A DNA stretch of 64,000 nucleotides, taken from Burkholderiales bacterium PBB2. Lineage in GTDB: Bacteria; Pseudomonadota; Gammaproteobacteria; Burkholderiales; Burkholderiaceae_C. The DNA lies in NCBI GenBank assembly GCA_002255955.1, contig NKIM01000013.1, forward strand, positions 1,362 to 65,361, written 5' to 3'. Below the pieces are notes generated by a model that ran no database searches, was not told the DNA's origin, and was given only the letters and a program-made list of their open reading frames with translations. The translations under genes were made by a program, and so were the position numbers. Numbering within the stretch: the stretch's first letter is position 1; the number at the start of each line of letters is the position of its first letter. Shown piece by piece: positions 8,341 to 16,172 of this stretch.

Positions 8341-8577
8341 CTATCCGAAGTCCGGCTGCGGCAGGCAGCCAAAGGCAATTGCCTGGACAACGCCGCCATG
8401 GAGAGCTTCTTCGGCACGCTCAAGTCCGGGTTCTTCTACCTCAACAAACTCGCTGACATCGCAGATTTGAAGACGGGCCTGCGCCCCTACATCCACTAAT
8501 AAAACCATCAACGCATCAAGCTCAAACTCAATGGTCTGAGCCCGGTCCAGTACCGAACGCAGGCATTGAGTTGCTAG
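8341..8577 (+). pseudogene. IS3-family (IS150-like) transposase, C-terminal remnant
   Basis: The plus-strand frame beginning at 8341 reads KGNCLDNAAMESFFGTLKSG, FFYLNKLADIADLKTGLRPYIH, then two consecutive stops (TAATAA, 8497-8502), then NHQRIKLKLNGLSPVQYRTQ and a stop at 8575. This is the DDE catalytic C-terminus of an IS3-family transposase (the NAAMESFF Glu belongs to the DDE triad), with the usual YY before NH replaced by two stop codons. The 5' part is missing. A decayed fragment; bases 8578-8850 after it hold nothing I can name. Confidence 0.8.
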
Positions 8578-8850
8578 ATTCCAACCGTCCAACTTCTGGC
8601 GGTCAGTTCAAACCCGGGGCGATTCAGGACGCACTACGCTAGGCAGCTGATCATCGCTTCTCGCGGCCAGCCAGCTCCGGCCATTTAGCAACAGCGTTAG
8701 TCCGTCGAAGCAGTGCATCCGCCTTCATCAACCGGGAGTATGAAACCCGAGCCGCGGGCAAGACCATGGTGCATATTGCTTACTCACGCTCAGTCCGAGC
8801 GCGCCTCTCACGAGGCAATCAATCCTTCATGCAAACGCTAGGAGCGAGCA

Positions 8851-9063
8851 ATGTCCAAAGTCCTCAGTTTCATCGACAGCAATCGCATCTCGCACAGGCT
8901 TGTTCTCGAAGACGGCGATCTTGTTTTGCTCAAGGAACTAAAGAACAAGCAAAAGGCGAGCTTTCAAGTAACCATTTCTGGCGCAAGCGTTGACGGAAAT
9001 ACCGCTTTCATCACGCATAAGGGCCGGATCTATGATCTCCCGAAAAATCAGCTTCCGGGCTAG
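8851..9063 (+). CDS. Small hypothetical protein
   Basis: Seventy residues from ATG 8851, with AGGAG at 8840-8844 giving good spacing. The sequence (MSKVLSFIDSNRISHRLVLE, ending IYDLPKNQLPG) is soluble, basic and likely beta-rich. No recognised domain. It stands alone among mobile-type genes, so it is probably accessory. Support comes from the ribosome site and protein-like composition only. Confidence 0.5.
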   Translation: MSKVLSFIDSNRISHRLVLEDGDLVLLKELKNKQKASFQVTISGASVDGNTAFITHKGRIYDLPKNQLPG

Positions 9064-9286
9064 TTGACGCAGCCAATCCGAAGATTCGCGATGCACTGCT
9101 GGCACACGATATCCGTCTCGCCGGCACGGATGCCTAGCAACTCTTTCAATTGACCTCGCCTCGGCAGACTGCCCCGGCCCGATCTGAGGTACGCAGCAAC
9201 CTCTCCCAGCGCTGACCCAACAGCCCCGCCTTCTCAATCCGTGTAGATATAACATTAGGCAAGCCAAGGTCAACGAGAGGGTCCCC

Positions 9287-9955
9287 ATGTCTCAACTCGC
9301 TTCAGTGCCAGAGTGGCTTGGAACAGCCGTCATCGGCGCGATCATCGCAGCGCTTGGATACGTGGCAAAGCTGGCCGCGGACCTGGTCAGGCAATGGCGA
9401 AAGAACAAGGCAATCGAAGCCGCGCGCCTACTTCAGATGGCCTCGCTCCTTCAGGCATCCCGCGAAGTATTCATCTCACAGCGCAAGCTGATAACCCGCC
9501 TGCAAGAGGCGCTGGACGCTCGTCTTCCAACACGCCCGGCACCCGGCATAGGCTACGAGCGTCAGTTCACCGAGGTTTTCGCCATCTTCACCCCCGAGGA
9601 ACGAGAGCTGCACAGGTTGATTCGTAGCATCACTGAGCATGGTCTGCGGCCATTGAACTTGGCAATGAGTGATTGGCTTAGCACCGACATCACATATCGA
9701 AATTCCCATGAGGTGGGCACTGCTCGCGGGCGCCTCGCCTGGAAGCTCAATCGCCTCGACACTCACCTTCGCCTCTGGCATGCAAAGTACGCCGCGTGGA
9801 TTCCGGAGTACCCTGAGCATGCGCTGGTCTACCTTGCTGACGAAGAGGACCACGGATTAGGCTTCCCCGTCGGACTCGATGCGACAGTGAAAGAAGTGCT
9901 GAGCAGCATGGGAGGTTCTTCGCCAAGTGAGAAGGCCAACGCCCATGGAACTTAG
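9287..9955 (+). CDS. Hypothetical membrane-anchored protein
   Basis: Protein of 222 residues from ATG 9287. An N-terminal membrane helix (about residues 10-32, WLGTAVIGAIIAALGYVAKLAADLV) is followed by a basic stretch (RQWRKNKAIEAARLLQ) and a helical, charged cytoplasmic region that includes PEERELHRLIRSITEHGLRPLN. I do not recognise the family. It lies between a small unknown gene and the AbiE pair in DNA that looks accessory, so a role in a mobile or defence locus is possible but not shown. Confidence 0.6.
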   Translation: MSQLASVPEWLGTAVIGAIIAALGYVAKLAADLVRQWRKNKAIEAARLLQMASLLQASREVFISQRKLITRLQEALDARLPTRPAPGIGYERQFTEVFAIFTPEERELHRLIRSITEHGLRPLNLAMSDWLSTDITYRNSHEVGTARGRLAWKLNRLDTHLRLWHAKYAAWIPEYPEHALVYLADEEDHGLGFPVGLDATVKEVLSSMGGSSPSEKANAHGT

Positions 9956-10229
9956 TATGGGGACACCTCAAGCCGAGACTGCCGCGAGCTGAGCCGAGGG
10001 CAGGCTGGCCTGGCGAACCTATCGGCTTGGGGCCAAGCACCTGCGCCTACAACTCTCGCACGTTTCTCGGCCGCAACCCACATGACGATGCGGTGCAGGG
10101 AAATCAACGGCAGTAACCCTCCGTTTCATGCGCACTCGTCAGGGGGTGGCAACACCGTCTGCACGCCCCGTGGAGGCTCGCCATTCCCTTCACCGCGAAA
10201 CTCAAGCAAAGGTCAGACGCACAAAAATC

Positions 10230-10253
10230 GCATTACTTGAAGATAAGTAATGC
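10230..10253. promoter_or_regulatory. Palindromic operator in front of the AbiE pair
   Basis: A perfect 9-bp inverted repeat, GCATTACTT (10230-10238) and AAGTAATGC (10245-10253), separated by 6 bases. It lies about 20 bases before the likely start of the antitoxin gene. AbiEi antitoxins are known to repress their own operon by binding inverted repeats in the promoter, so this is the natural candidate operator. The AT-rich arms could also hold the -10 element. Confidence 0.65.
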
Positions 10254-10273
10254 AGATACTAAACTTCGATCTC

Positions 10274-10873
10274 ATGAACCAGTCTGACCACATCCTCGCC
10301 CTGGCCCGCCAGCAACAAGTGCTTCGGGCAGCAGATGTTCGCGAGCATGGCTGGTCGCCTCAGCTCCTGATCCGCCTTCACCAAGCCGGCAAACTGCAGC
10401 GCTTGGGCCGAGGCCTGTACGGCCTACCCGATGCCGAGGTCACAGAACACCAGACACTTCTCGAAGTCAGCCAGCGCGTCCCCAAGGCTGTGCTGTGTCT
10501 GCTCAGCGCGCTCCAGTTTCACGCGATCGGCACACAACTCCCGCACGAGGTGTGGATCGCACTGCCCGAAGGCACTCAAACCCCGAAGCTGGGCTACCCG
10601 CCGCTGCGAGTCACGCGCCTGCGCGGACCGGCGTACAGCGAAGGGATCCTCACCATCACCGACCACGGCGCCCCCATCCGCGTGTACAGCGCAGCCAAGA
10701 CGGTGACTGACTGCTTCAAGCTCCGCAACAAGATCGGCCTGGACGTGGCCCTTGAGGCCCTCAAAGACGCCTGGCGCAACCGCAAGGTCACCATGGCCGA
10801 ACTAAGCCACTTTGCCAAAATCAATCGCGTGGAGCGTGTGATGCAGCCCTACCTTGAAGCGGTGACACAGTGA
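10274..10873 (+). CDS. abiEi: AbiEi-type antitoxin (type IV toxin-antitoxin)
   Basis: Protein of 199 residues from ATG 10274; an in-frame ATG at 10250 would lie within the palindrome. Residues 1-60 form a winged helix (SDHILALARQQQVLRAADVREHGWSPQLLIRLHQAGKLQRLGRGLYGL), the N-terminal DNA-binding domain of AbiEi. The rest (LLEVSQRVPKAVLCLLSALQFH, IRVYSAAKTVTDCFKLRNKIGLDVALEAL) matches the C-terminal antitoxin domain. The stop overlaps the toxin start (GTGA). In the family the antitoxin neutralises the nucleotidyltransferase toxin without stable binding and represses the operon. Confidence 0.9.
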   Translation: MNQSDHILALARQQQVLRAADVREHGWSPQLLIRLHQAGKLQRLGRGLYGLPDAEVTEHQTLLEVSQRVPKAVLCLLSALQFHAIGTQLPHEVWIALPEGTQTPKLGYPPLRVTRLRGPAYSEGILTITDHGAPIRVYSAAKTVTDCFKLRNKIGLDVALEALKDAWRNRKVTMAELSHFAKINRVERVMQPYLEAVTQ

Positions 10874-11772
10874 CCAGCAACCGATCGGCCTCCATCTTGG
10901 CGCGACTGCTGACACTCGCCAAGCAAAGGGGTGACGACTACAGCTTGCTGCTCAACCGCTTCGCAATGGAGCGTCTGCTGGCCCGCATCAGCAGAACCCA
11001 ACACGCCGACCGATTCCTTCTCAAAGGCGCCCTGCTCTTCACTCTCTGGTACGACACACCACACCGCCCAACCCGTGACGCCGACCTGCTGGGCTTCGGA
11101 GCCGACGACGAAGCCAACCTGATTGCCACCTTCCGGGATGTCACCGCCATCGACCTGAGTGATGGGATCACCTTTGATCCCGACTCCGTGCGGGCAACAG
11201 CCATCCGCGAAGACAACACCTATGGTGGTACCCGCATCACGCTGCTGGCTCGAATAGGCTCCGCTCGTTGCAGCCTACAAATCGATGTGGGCTTCGGCGA
11301 TGCGGTGACGCCCGGGCCGCAAACTGCGGCCTACCCTACCCTGCTGAACGACTTCCCCGCCCCTACACTGCGCGTCTATCCGGTCTACACCGTGATCGCC
11401 GAGAAATACCAGGCCATGGTGATGCTGGGACAAGCGAACAGCCGCATGAAGGACTTCTTTGACCTGGCGGTGATTGCACAACGCACGGAACTGGAGGGCG
11501 CCACACTGGCCGCGGCCATCGCAGCCACCTTTGCCAGGCGACAGTCCGATCTACCTACGGACCCACCCCTGGCCTTGACCCGAGCGTTCAGCCAAGACCG
11601 CTCCAAGCTGCGCCAATGGCAGGCGTTTCTGAACAAAAACCGCCTTGAGGCCGCCAGCTTGGATGAAACCGTGGAGCTCTTGCACGACTTGCTCTGGCCA
11701 CCCACTCTCGTCGCAGCCGCCAAGAGTCCGGCAACAGCCAATTGGAAGCCAGAGGACATGCGCTGGGTTTGA
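10870..11772 (+). CDS. abiEii: AbiEii-type nucleotidyltransferase toxin
   Basis: Protein of 300 residues with a GTG start at 10870 that overlaps the antitoxin stop. It has the AbiEii nucleotidyltransferase pattern: FLLKGALLFTLWYDTPHRPTRDADLL (core with the metal-binding Asp pair), QIDVGFGDAV (third acidic site), and VIAEKYQAMVMLGQANSRMKDFFDL (Lys-containing motif IV). Such toxins transfer nucleotides, in studied cases to tRNA ends, and act in abortive infection or plasmid maintenance. No frameshift is seen, so the pair looks functional. Confidence 0.9.
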   Translation: MTSNRSASILARLLTLAKQRGDDYSLLLNRFAMERLLARISRTQHADRFLLKGALLFTLWYDTPHRPTRDADLLGFGADDEANLIATFRDVTAIDLSDGITFDPDSVRATAIREDNTYGGTRITLLARIGSARCSLQIDVGFGDAVTPGPQTAAYPTLLNDFPAPTLRVYPVYTVIAEKYQAMVMLGQANSRMKDFFDLAVIAQRTELEGATLAAAIAATFARRQSDLPTDPPLALTRAFSQDRSKLRQWQAFLNKNRLEAASLDETVELLHDLLWPPTLVAAAKSPATANWKPEDMRWV

Positions 11773-12117
11773 CCTTCAGACCATAAGGCCAAATTCCCGA
11801 TCACCACATACAAGCGCAATGACTAGAACTGCATTGCCGCACGCCTTCTAGTGTTCTTGCTACTGTCAAATGATGAGTCCAATGGCAGACCAGCAGAGCA
11901 GACTGATCCCATGCCAGTAACGACAATCATCAGCAGAGGTTTCCGACCATTTGCATCATTTATCTTGCAAGTTGGTCGACGGAAGAAATCAGCCTCAGCA
12001 CTGCTCGCAGCTCGACCCGTGTGACATCCAAACCCTAGGTTTGAAATCCAAGCCGGAAAATGCCCTAGGGCATCCACCCAGTCAATTCGATATCACTGAG
12101 CTGGACCAATCAGCCAA
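11773..12117. other. No supported gene
   Basis: Between the AbiE toxin and the chemoreceptor relic no open frame has a start, ribosome site and protein-like composition together. The AT-richer base composition fits accessory DNA. The right end probably holds more of the decayed chemoreceptor gene, out of frame. Confidence 0.4.
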
Positions 12118-12240
12118 ATGGATCAGTTCACCCAGCAACACGCTGCCCTGGTAGACGAGTTGGCCGAAGCTGCCGAAGACCTCAACAAGCAGGCAAGTCA
12201 GTTGGTTGGCGTCGTGGGGTTCTTTAATGTCGTGAGTCAT
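12118..12240 (+). pseudogene. Methyl-accepting chemotaxis protein, C-terminal fragment
   Basis: The translation from 12118 reads MDQFTQQHAALVDELAEAAED followed by LNKQASQLVGVVGFF. This is the standard end of a chemoreceptor signalling domain; the intact receptor at 38244-39800 ends with the equivalent [20 protein letters not shown]. The rest of the receptor is absent. The frame runs without a stop into the nasT reading frame, giving an apparent 265-residue fusion, but nasT has its own plausible ATG at 12307. Confidence 0.65.
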
Positions 12241-12306
12241 CATCTGCCGAGCGTCAGGCTGGATTCATCAGCCGACAGGCACGAATTTTGCGTCGCCTTG
12301 GCCACC

Positions 12307-12915
12307 ATGCCAAGCCTGCCACCTAACGCCCCAGTGCTTCGCGTGCTGTTGATCAACGACGGCGCCCACCACTTGCAACTGATCCAGCAAGAGTTGGCGA
12401 CGCAGGGCTGCGAGGTTGTAGGGGTGATTGCTGAAGCCACCCTAATTCACGACTGCGTGCTGCGCCTGCAGCCCGATGTGGTCATCGTGGACAGTGCCTC
12501 ACCCTCGCGCGACACCCTGGAGCACCTGGCCACACTCAACGAGCGCATGCCGCGCCCGGTGCTGGTGTTCTCGGAAAGCAGCCACGATGACCCAATGCGC
12601 CATGCGCTCAAGGCCGGCGTCAGCGCCTATGTGGTGGCGGGGCTGCAAAGCGGGCGCCTGGCCAGCGTGATGCAGGTAGCGATTGCCCGCTTCGAGCAAG
12701 ACCTTGCCTTGCGTCAGGAGCTGGGTCGCACCCAGGCGCAGCTGGCCGGACGCAAGCGCATTGAAAAGGCCAAGGGCATCTTGATGCGCGAGCTCACGCT
12801 GGACGAAGACGGCGCCCACCGCCAGATGCGCCGCATGGCCATGGACCGCGGCCTGCCCCTAGGGGAGCTGGCCGACCGCATCATCGACGCCCACAACCTC
12901 TTGCGCCCGATTTGA
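12307..12915 (+). CDS. nasT: NasT-like ANTAR response regulator (RNA antiterminator)
   Basis: Protein of 202 residues from ATG 12307. Residues 10-125 form a receiver-like domain (VLRVLLINDGAHHLQLIQQE, DVVIVDSASPSRDT with a conserved Asp). The last 60 residues form an ANTAR domain (RKRIEKAKGILMRELTLDED, AHRQMRRMAMDRGLPLGELADRII). ANTAR proteins bind paired RNA hairpins and stop terminator formation. NasT does this for nitrate assimilation operons, normally held inactive by NasS when nitrate is absent. No NasS gene is in the window. The target is very likely the leader directly downstream (13028-13183). No clear ribosome site, so the start is the weakest part of this call. Confidence 0.88.
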   Translation: MPSLPPNAPVLRVLLINDGAHHLQLIQQELATQGCEVVGVIAEATLIHDCVLRLQPDVVIVDSASPSRDTLEHLATLNERMPRPVLVFSESSHDDPMRHALKAGVSAYVVAGLQSGRLASVMQVAIARFEQDLALRQELGRTQAQLAGRKRIEKAKGILMRELTLDEDGAHRQMRRMAMDRGLPLGELADRIIDAHNLLRPI

Positions 12916-12923
12916 TGCTGCAG

Positions 12924-12940
12924 CGCACCATGCTGGAACG
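12924..12940. promoter_or_regulatory. Possible NtrC site, upstream copy (weaker)
   Basis: GCACC-ATGCT-GG at 12925-12936 matches most of an NtrC site (GCACC-N5-GGTGC) but degenerates on the right. It is centred 33 bases, about three helical turns, before the better site at 12957-12973, the spacing expected for cooperative NtrC dimers. Confidence 0.4.
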
Positions 12941-12956
12941 CCCGGGCGCTCGGAAG

Positions 12957-12973
12957 TGCACGCAATGCGTGCA
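12957..12973. promoter_or_regulatory. NtrC-like binding site
   Basis: TGCAC-GCAATGC-GTGCA fits the NtrC enhancer consensus TGCAC-N7-GTGCA exactly and is a perfect palindrome of 17 bases. It lies about 50 bases upstream of a sigma-54-type promoter that precedes the nitrate assimilation operon. It could alternatively be a hairpin at the end of the nasT transcript. Confidence 0.55.
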
Positions 12974-13001
12974 TTGCGGGCCGCCAGCCCCGGAAAAACG
13001 C

Positions 13002-13017
13002 TGGCACGCTTCCTGCT
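13002..13017 (+). promoter_or_regulatory. Sigma-54 (-24/-12) promoter of the nas operon
   Basis: TGGCACGCTTCCTGCT matches the RpoN consensus TGGCACG-N4-TTGCW with one difference. The invariant GG (13003-13004) and GC (13015-13016) are exactly ten bases apart. Transcription would begin near 13028, just before the first leader hairpin. A perfect 11-bp inverted repeat (12974-12984 with 13029-13039) brackets the promoter. Confidence 0.6.
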
Positions 13018-13030
13018 CAATGAAAGCTGC

Positions 13031-13068
13031 GGCCCGCAACGACGTGGGCTGGTAAGACCGAGTTTCCT
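13031..13068 (+). promoter_or_regulatory. ANTAR-type two-hairpin RNA motif in the nas leader
   Basis: Hairpin 1 (13031-13050) has a 7-bp stem with two G-U pairs and the hexanucleotide loop AACGAC (13038-13043). Hairpin 2 (13051-13068) follows directly, with a weaker interrupted stem and loop ACCGAG (13057-13062). Both loops have A at position 1 and G at position 4, the conserved feature of RNA recognised by ANTAR proteins. The motif lies between the predicted start of transcription and the leader terminator and directly follows a gene for an ANTAR protein. Confidence 0.55.
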
Positions 13069-13093
13069 GCACCGCATTTTTCTTTCGGGCAAA

Positions 13094-13157
13094 GGCGTCC
13101 GACCGTTCAACCCAGCCATTTCTTGGCGCCGGGCTTGAAGGTCGCGACGCCTTTTTT
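13094..13157 (+). terminator. Leader terminator (attenuator) before nrtA
   Basis: GGCGTCCGACC (13094-13104) pairs with GGTCGCGACGCC (13140-13151), an 11-bp stem with one bulged base, followed at once by six T residues (13152-13157). The terminator lies 25 bases before the nrtA start and downstream of the ANTAR-type motif, as expected for a nitrate-controlled attenuator released by NasT. Confidence 0.72.
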
Positions 13158-13182
13158 CGTTTTGTCTTGGAGATCTTTATTC

Positions 13183-14445
13183 ATGCACAAGGTCAAGCAC
13201 GCCATGGAGGGTTTGATGAGCGAACCACGTCGAAAACTGCTGCTGGGAGCCGCCGCTGCGGCCGCTCTGCCCGCCGCGTCAGCGGTATCAACAGGTGCTT
13301 GGGCCGCCGGCTCCGACAAGCCCGAAAAGGAAGAAGTGCGCATCGGCTTCATTCCGCTGACCGACTGCGCCTCGGTGGTGATGGCCTCGGTGCTGGGCTT
13401 TGACAAGAAGTACGGCATCAAGATCGTCGCCAGCAAGGAGGCCTCCTGGGCCGGTGTGCGCGACAAGCTGGTCAACGGCGAGCTCGACATGGCGCACGCC
13501 CTCTACGGTCTGGTCTACGGGGTTCACCTGGGCGTGGCCGGGCCTAAGAAGGACATGGCCGTGCTGATGACGCTCAACAACAATGGCCAGGCCATCACCC
13601 TGGCCAAGAAGCTGGCCGACCAGGGCGCGGTGGATGGCGCCTCGCTGGCCAAGCTGATGCGCCAGGACAAGCGCGAATACACCTTCGCCCAGACCTTCCC
13701 CACCGGCACGCACGCCATGTGGCTGTACTACTGGCTGGCCGCAAATGGCGTTCACCCGCTGAAGGACAGCAAGGTCATCACCGTGCCGCCACCGCAGATG
13801 GTGGCGAATATGCGGGTCGGCAATATGGACGGCTTTTGCGTGGGCGAACCCTGGAACCACCGCGCCATCATGGACGGCATCGGTATCACCGCGGCCACCA
13901 CCCAAGACATCTGGCCCGACCACCCCGAGAAAGTGTTGGCCTCCAGCGGCGACTTTGCCAAGAAGAACCCCAACACCGCGCGCGCTGTCATCATGGCCGT
14001 GCTGGAGGCCAGCCGCTGGATCGACTCCAATCTCCAGAACAAGCTGAAGATGGCCGACACCATCGCCGACAAGGCCTATGTCAACACCAGCGCCGAGGCG
14101 ATCAACCAGCGCATCCTGGGCCGCTACCAGAACGGCCTGGGCAAGACCTGGGACGACCCGCATGCGATGAAGTTCTTCAACGACGGCGCGGTCAACTTCC
14201 CTTTCTTGAGCGACGGCATGTGGTTCCTCACCCAGCACAAGCGCTGGGGCTTGCTCAAGGAGCACCCGGACTATCTGGCCGTGGCCACGCAGATCAACCA
14301 GATCGAGCTTTACAAGCAGGCTGCAAGCCAGCTCAAGATCGCCGTGCCCAAGGAGGCGCTACGCAGCGCCAAGCTGCTGGACGGGGTGGTATGGGACGGC
14401 AAGTCGCCGGCCAAGTACGCCGATAGTTTCAAGCTGAAAGCCTGA
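13183..14445 (+). CDS. nrtA: Nitrate ABC transporter substrate-binding protein NrtA
   Basis: Protein of 420 residues. ATG 13183 has GGAG ten bases upstream; the frame is open from 13123, inside the terminator. The N-terminus has a Tat-type signal (SEPRRKLLLGAAAAAALPAA), then the CmpA/NrtA fold: VRIGFIPLTDCASVVMASVLGF, SWAGVRDKLVNGELDMAHAL, GNMDGFCVGEPWNHRA. It binds nitrate (or nitrite) in the periplasm and hands it to NrtB. First gene of nrtA-nrtB-nrtD-nirB-nirD-nasA-cobA, controlled by the leader described upstream. It resembles NasS in fold, but the export signal marks it as a transporter component. Confidence 0.93.
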   Translation: MHKVKHAMEGLMSEPRRKLLLGAAAAAALPAASAVSTGAWAAGSDKPEKEEVRIGFIPLTDCASVVMASVLGFDKKYGIKIVASKEASWAGVRDKLVNGELDMAHALYGLVYGVHLGVAGPKKDMAVLMTLNNNGQAITLAKKLADQGAVDGASLAKLMRQDKREYTFAQTFPTGTHAMWLYYWLAANGVHPLKDSKVITVPPPQMVANMRVGNMDGFCVGEPWNHRAIMDGIGITAATTQDIWPDHPEKVLASSGDFAKKNPNTARAVIMAVLEASRWIDSNLQNKLKMADTIADKAYVNTSAEAINQRILGRYQNGLGKTWDDPHAMKFFNDGAVNFPFLSDGMWFLTQHKRWGLLKEHPDYLAVATQINQIELYKQAASQLKIAVPKEALRSAKLLDGVVWDGKSPAKYADSFKLKA

Positions 14446-14453
14446 GGCCCATC

Positions 14454-15359
14454 ATGGTGAGCGCCGTGTTCCATTCGCCGCGTGGCGATGATGATGAAGT
14501 TCTTGCCCCGGCCGTGCCAGCGCCACGGGCGGCCCGCTTGGCCCGCAAGCCTGGGGCCAAGGCCAGCCCCAGCCAGCCTGGCTTCGACTGGCATGGCCTG
14601 TGGATGAAGCTGCTGCCGCCCCTGCTGGGCCTGGCCTTGATGACCGGGCTGTGGGCCATGTTCACGCTCAAGACCAGCAGCGGCATCCCTACGCCGGCAG
14701 CGACCTGGGACTCGGCCGTGCAGCTGTTTGCCGACCCCTTCTACCGCCGCGGCCCCAATGACCAAGGCATTGGCTGGAACATCCTGGCCTCGCTGCAACG
14801 CGTGGCCCTGGGCTTTGGCCTGGCCGCCGCGGTGGGCATCCCTTTGGGCTTTGTGATCGGCCGCTTTGAGTTCATCGGCCGCATGGTGTCGCCGCTGATC
14901 AGCTTGCTCAAGCCGGTCTCGCCGCTGGCCTGGCTGCCGATTGGCCTGCTGGTGTTCAAGAGCGCCAACCCGGCGGCGATCTGGACCATCTTCATCTGCT
15001 CGATCTGGCCCATGGTGGTGAACACCGCCGTCGGCGTGCAGCGGGTGCCGCAGGACTATCTGAACGTGGCGCGGGTGCTCAAACTGTCGGAGTGGAAGGT
15101 CATCACCCGCATCCTTTTGCCCGCCGTGCTGCCCTACATCCTCACCGGCGTGCGGCTCTCAGTCGGCACCGCCTGGCTGGTGATCGTGGCGGCCGAAATG
15201 CTGACCGGTGGCGTGGGCATCGGCTTTTGGGTCTGGGATGAGTGGAACAACCTCAATGTGGCCCACATCATCATCGCCATCTTCGTCATAGGCATCGTCG
15301 GGCTCTTGCTCGAATGGCTGCTGATGAGCGTGGCCCGGCGCTTCTCGTTTGAAGACTGA
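14454..15359 (+). CDS. nrtB: Nitrate ABC transporter permease NrtB
   Basis: Protein of 301 residues with a Pro/Ala-rich cytoplasmic N-terminus (1-45) and about six membrane helices. The permease coupling motif is present (DYLNVARVLKLSEWKVITRILLPAVLPYILTG), with the end typical of the NrtB/SsuC/TauC class (WDEWNNLNVAHIIIAIFVIG). It starts eight bases after nrtA and forms the membrane channel of the importer with NrtA and the ATPase NrtD. Confidence 0.93.
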   Translation: MVSAVFHSPRGDDDEVLAPAVPAPRAARLARKPGAKASPSQPGFDWHGLWMKLLPPLLGLALMTGLWAMFTLKTSSGIPTPAATWDSAVQLFADPFYRRGPNDQGIGWNILASLQRVALGFGLAAAVGIPLGFVIGRFEFIGRMVSPLISLLKPVSPLAWLPIGLLVFKSANPAAIWTIFICSIWPMVVNTAVGVQRVPQDYLNVARVLKLSEWKVITRILLPAVLPYILTGVRLSVGTAWLVIVAAEMLTGGVGIGFWVWDEWNNLNVAHIIIAIFVIGIVGLLLEWLLMSVARRFSFED

Positions 15360-15371
15360 AGGAGGTTCCCG

Positions 15372-16172
15372 ATGAGCCAAGCATTCATCGAAGTCCAGGG
15401 CGCTGAGATGGTGTTCAGCACCCGCAAGGGCCAGTTCCACGCCTTGCGCGACATCCATCTGCAAATCGAGAAGGGCGAGTTCATCACCCTGATCGGCCAC
15501 TCCGGCTGCGGCAAGTCCACCTTGCTCAACCTGATCGCCGGCCTGCTGCAGGCCAGCCAAGGCGTGCTGCTGTGCGACCGGCGTGAGATCAATGCGCCCG
15601 GACCGGAGCGCGCCGTGGTGTTCCAGAACCATTCCCTGTTGCCCTGGCTGAGTTGCTTTGACAACGTTTACCTGGGCGTGGAGTCGGTGTTCGGTGCCAG
15701 CGAGCCCAAGCTTAGGCTGCAAGAGCGCACCCAGTCTGCGCTGGAACTGGTGGGCATGGCCCACGCCAGCGCCAAGCGCCCGCATGAGATCTCCGGCGGC
15801 ATGAAACAGCGCGTGGGCATCGCCCGCGCCCTGGCGATGGAACCCAAGGTTTTGCTGATGGACGAGCCCTTTGGCGCGCTGGACGCCCTGACCCGCGCCC
15901 ATTTGCAAGACGAGTTGCTGAAGATCGTGGCCCGAACCCAAAGCACTGTGGTGATGGTGACCCACGATGTGGACGAAGCTGTTTTGCTGAGCGACCGCAT
16001 CGTGATGATGACCAATGGCCCGGCCGCCACCATCGGCGAGATCCTGCATGTGGGCCTGCCCCGACCGCGCGAGCGCGTCGCCCTGGCCGAGAACAGCCAT
16101 TACCTGAGTTGCCGCAAGGCGGTGATCGACTTCCTCTACACCCGACATGCCCGCAGCGAGGTGGCCGCATGA
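15372..16172 (+). CDS. nrtD: Nitrate ABC transporter ATP-binding protein
   Basis: ATPase of 266 residues. Walker A GHSGCGKST (~residue 43-51), Q-loop VVFQNHSLLPW, signature ISGGMKQRVGIARALAMEP, Walker B VLLMDEPFGALDALTR and switch His in VVMVTHDVDEAV are all intact. It lacks the extra substrate-binding domain of NrtC, so NrtD/NasD is the better name. An AGGAGG ribosome site is at 15360-15365. The stop overlaps the nirB start (ATGA), indicating coupling. Confidence 0.92.
   Translation: MSQAFIEVQGAEMVFSTRKGQFHALRDIHLQIEKGEFITLIGHSGCGKSTLLNLIAGLLQASQGVLLCDRREINAPGPERAVVFQNHSLLPWLSCFDNVYLGVESVFGASEPKLRLQERTQSALELVGMAHASAKRPHEISGGMKQRVGIARALAMEPKVLLMDEPFGALDALTRAHLQDELLKIVARTQSTVVMVTHDVDEAVLLSDRIVMMTNGPAATIGEILHVGLPRPRERVALAENSHYLSCRKAVIDFLYTRHARSEVAA

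Noticed and set aside
8690-8705. GTTAG motif resembling an attC core
   Set aside because: No complementary left core and no flanking palindrome within 100 bases.
12974-13039. 11-bp inverted repeat as terminator of nasT
   Set aside because: The arms are 44 bases apart, there is no T-run, and they bracket the sigma-54-type promoter; a regulatory role is as likely.
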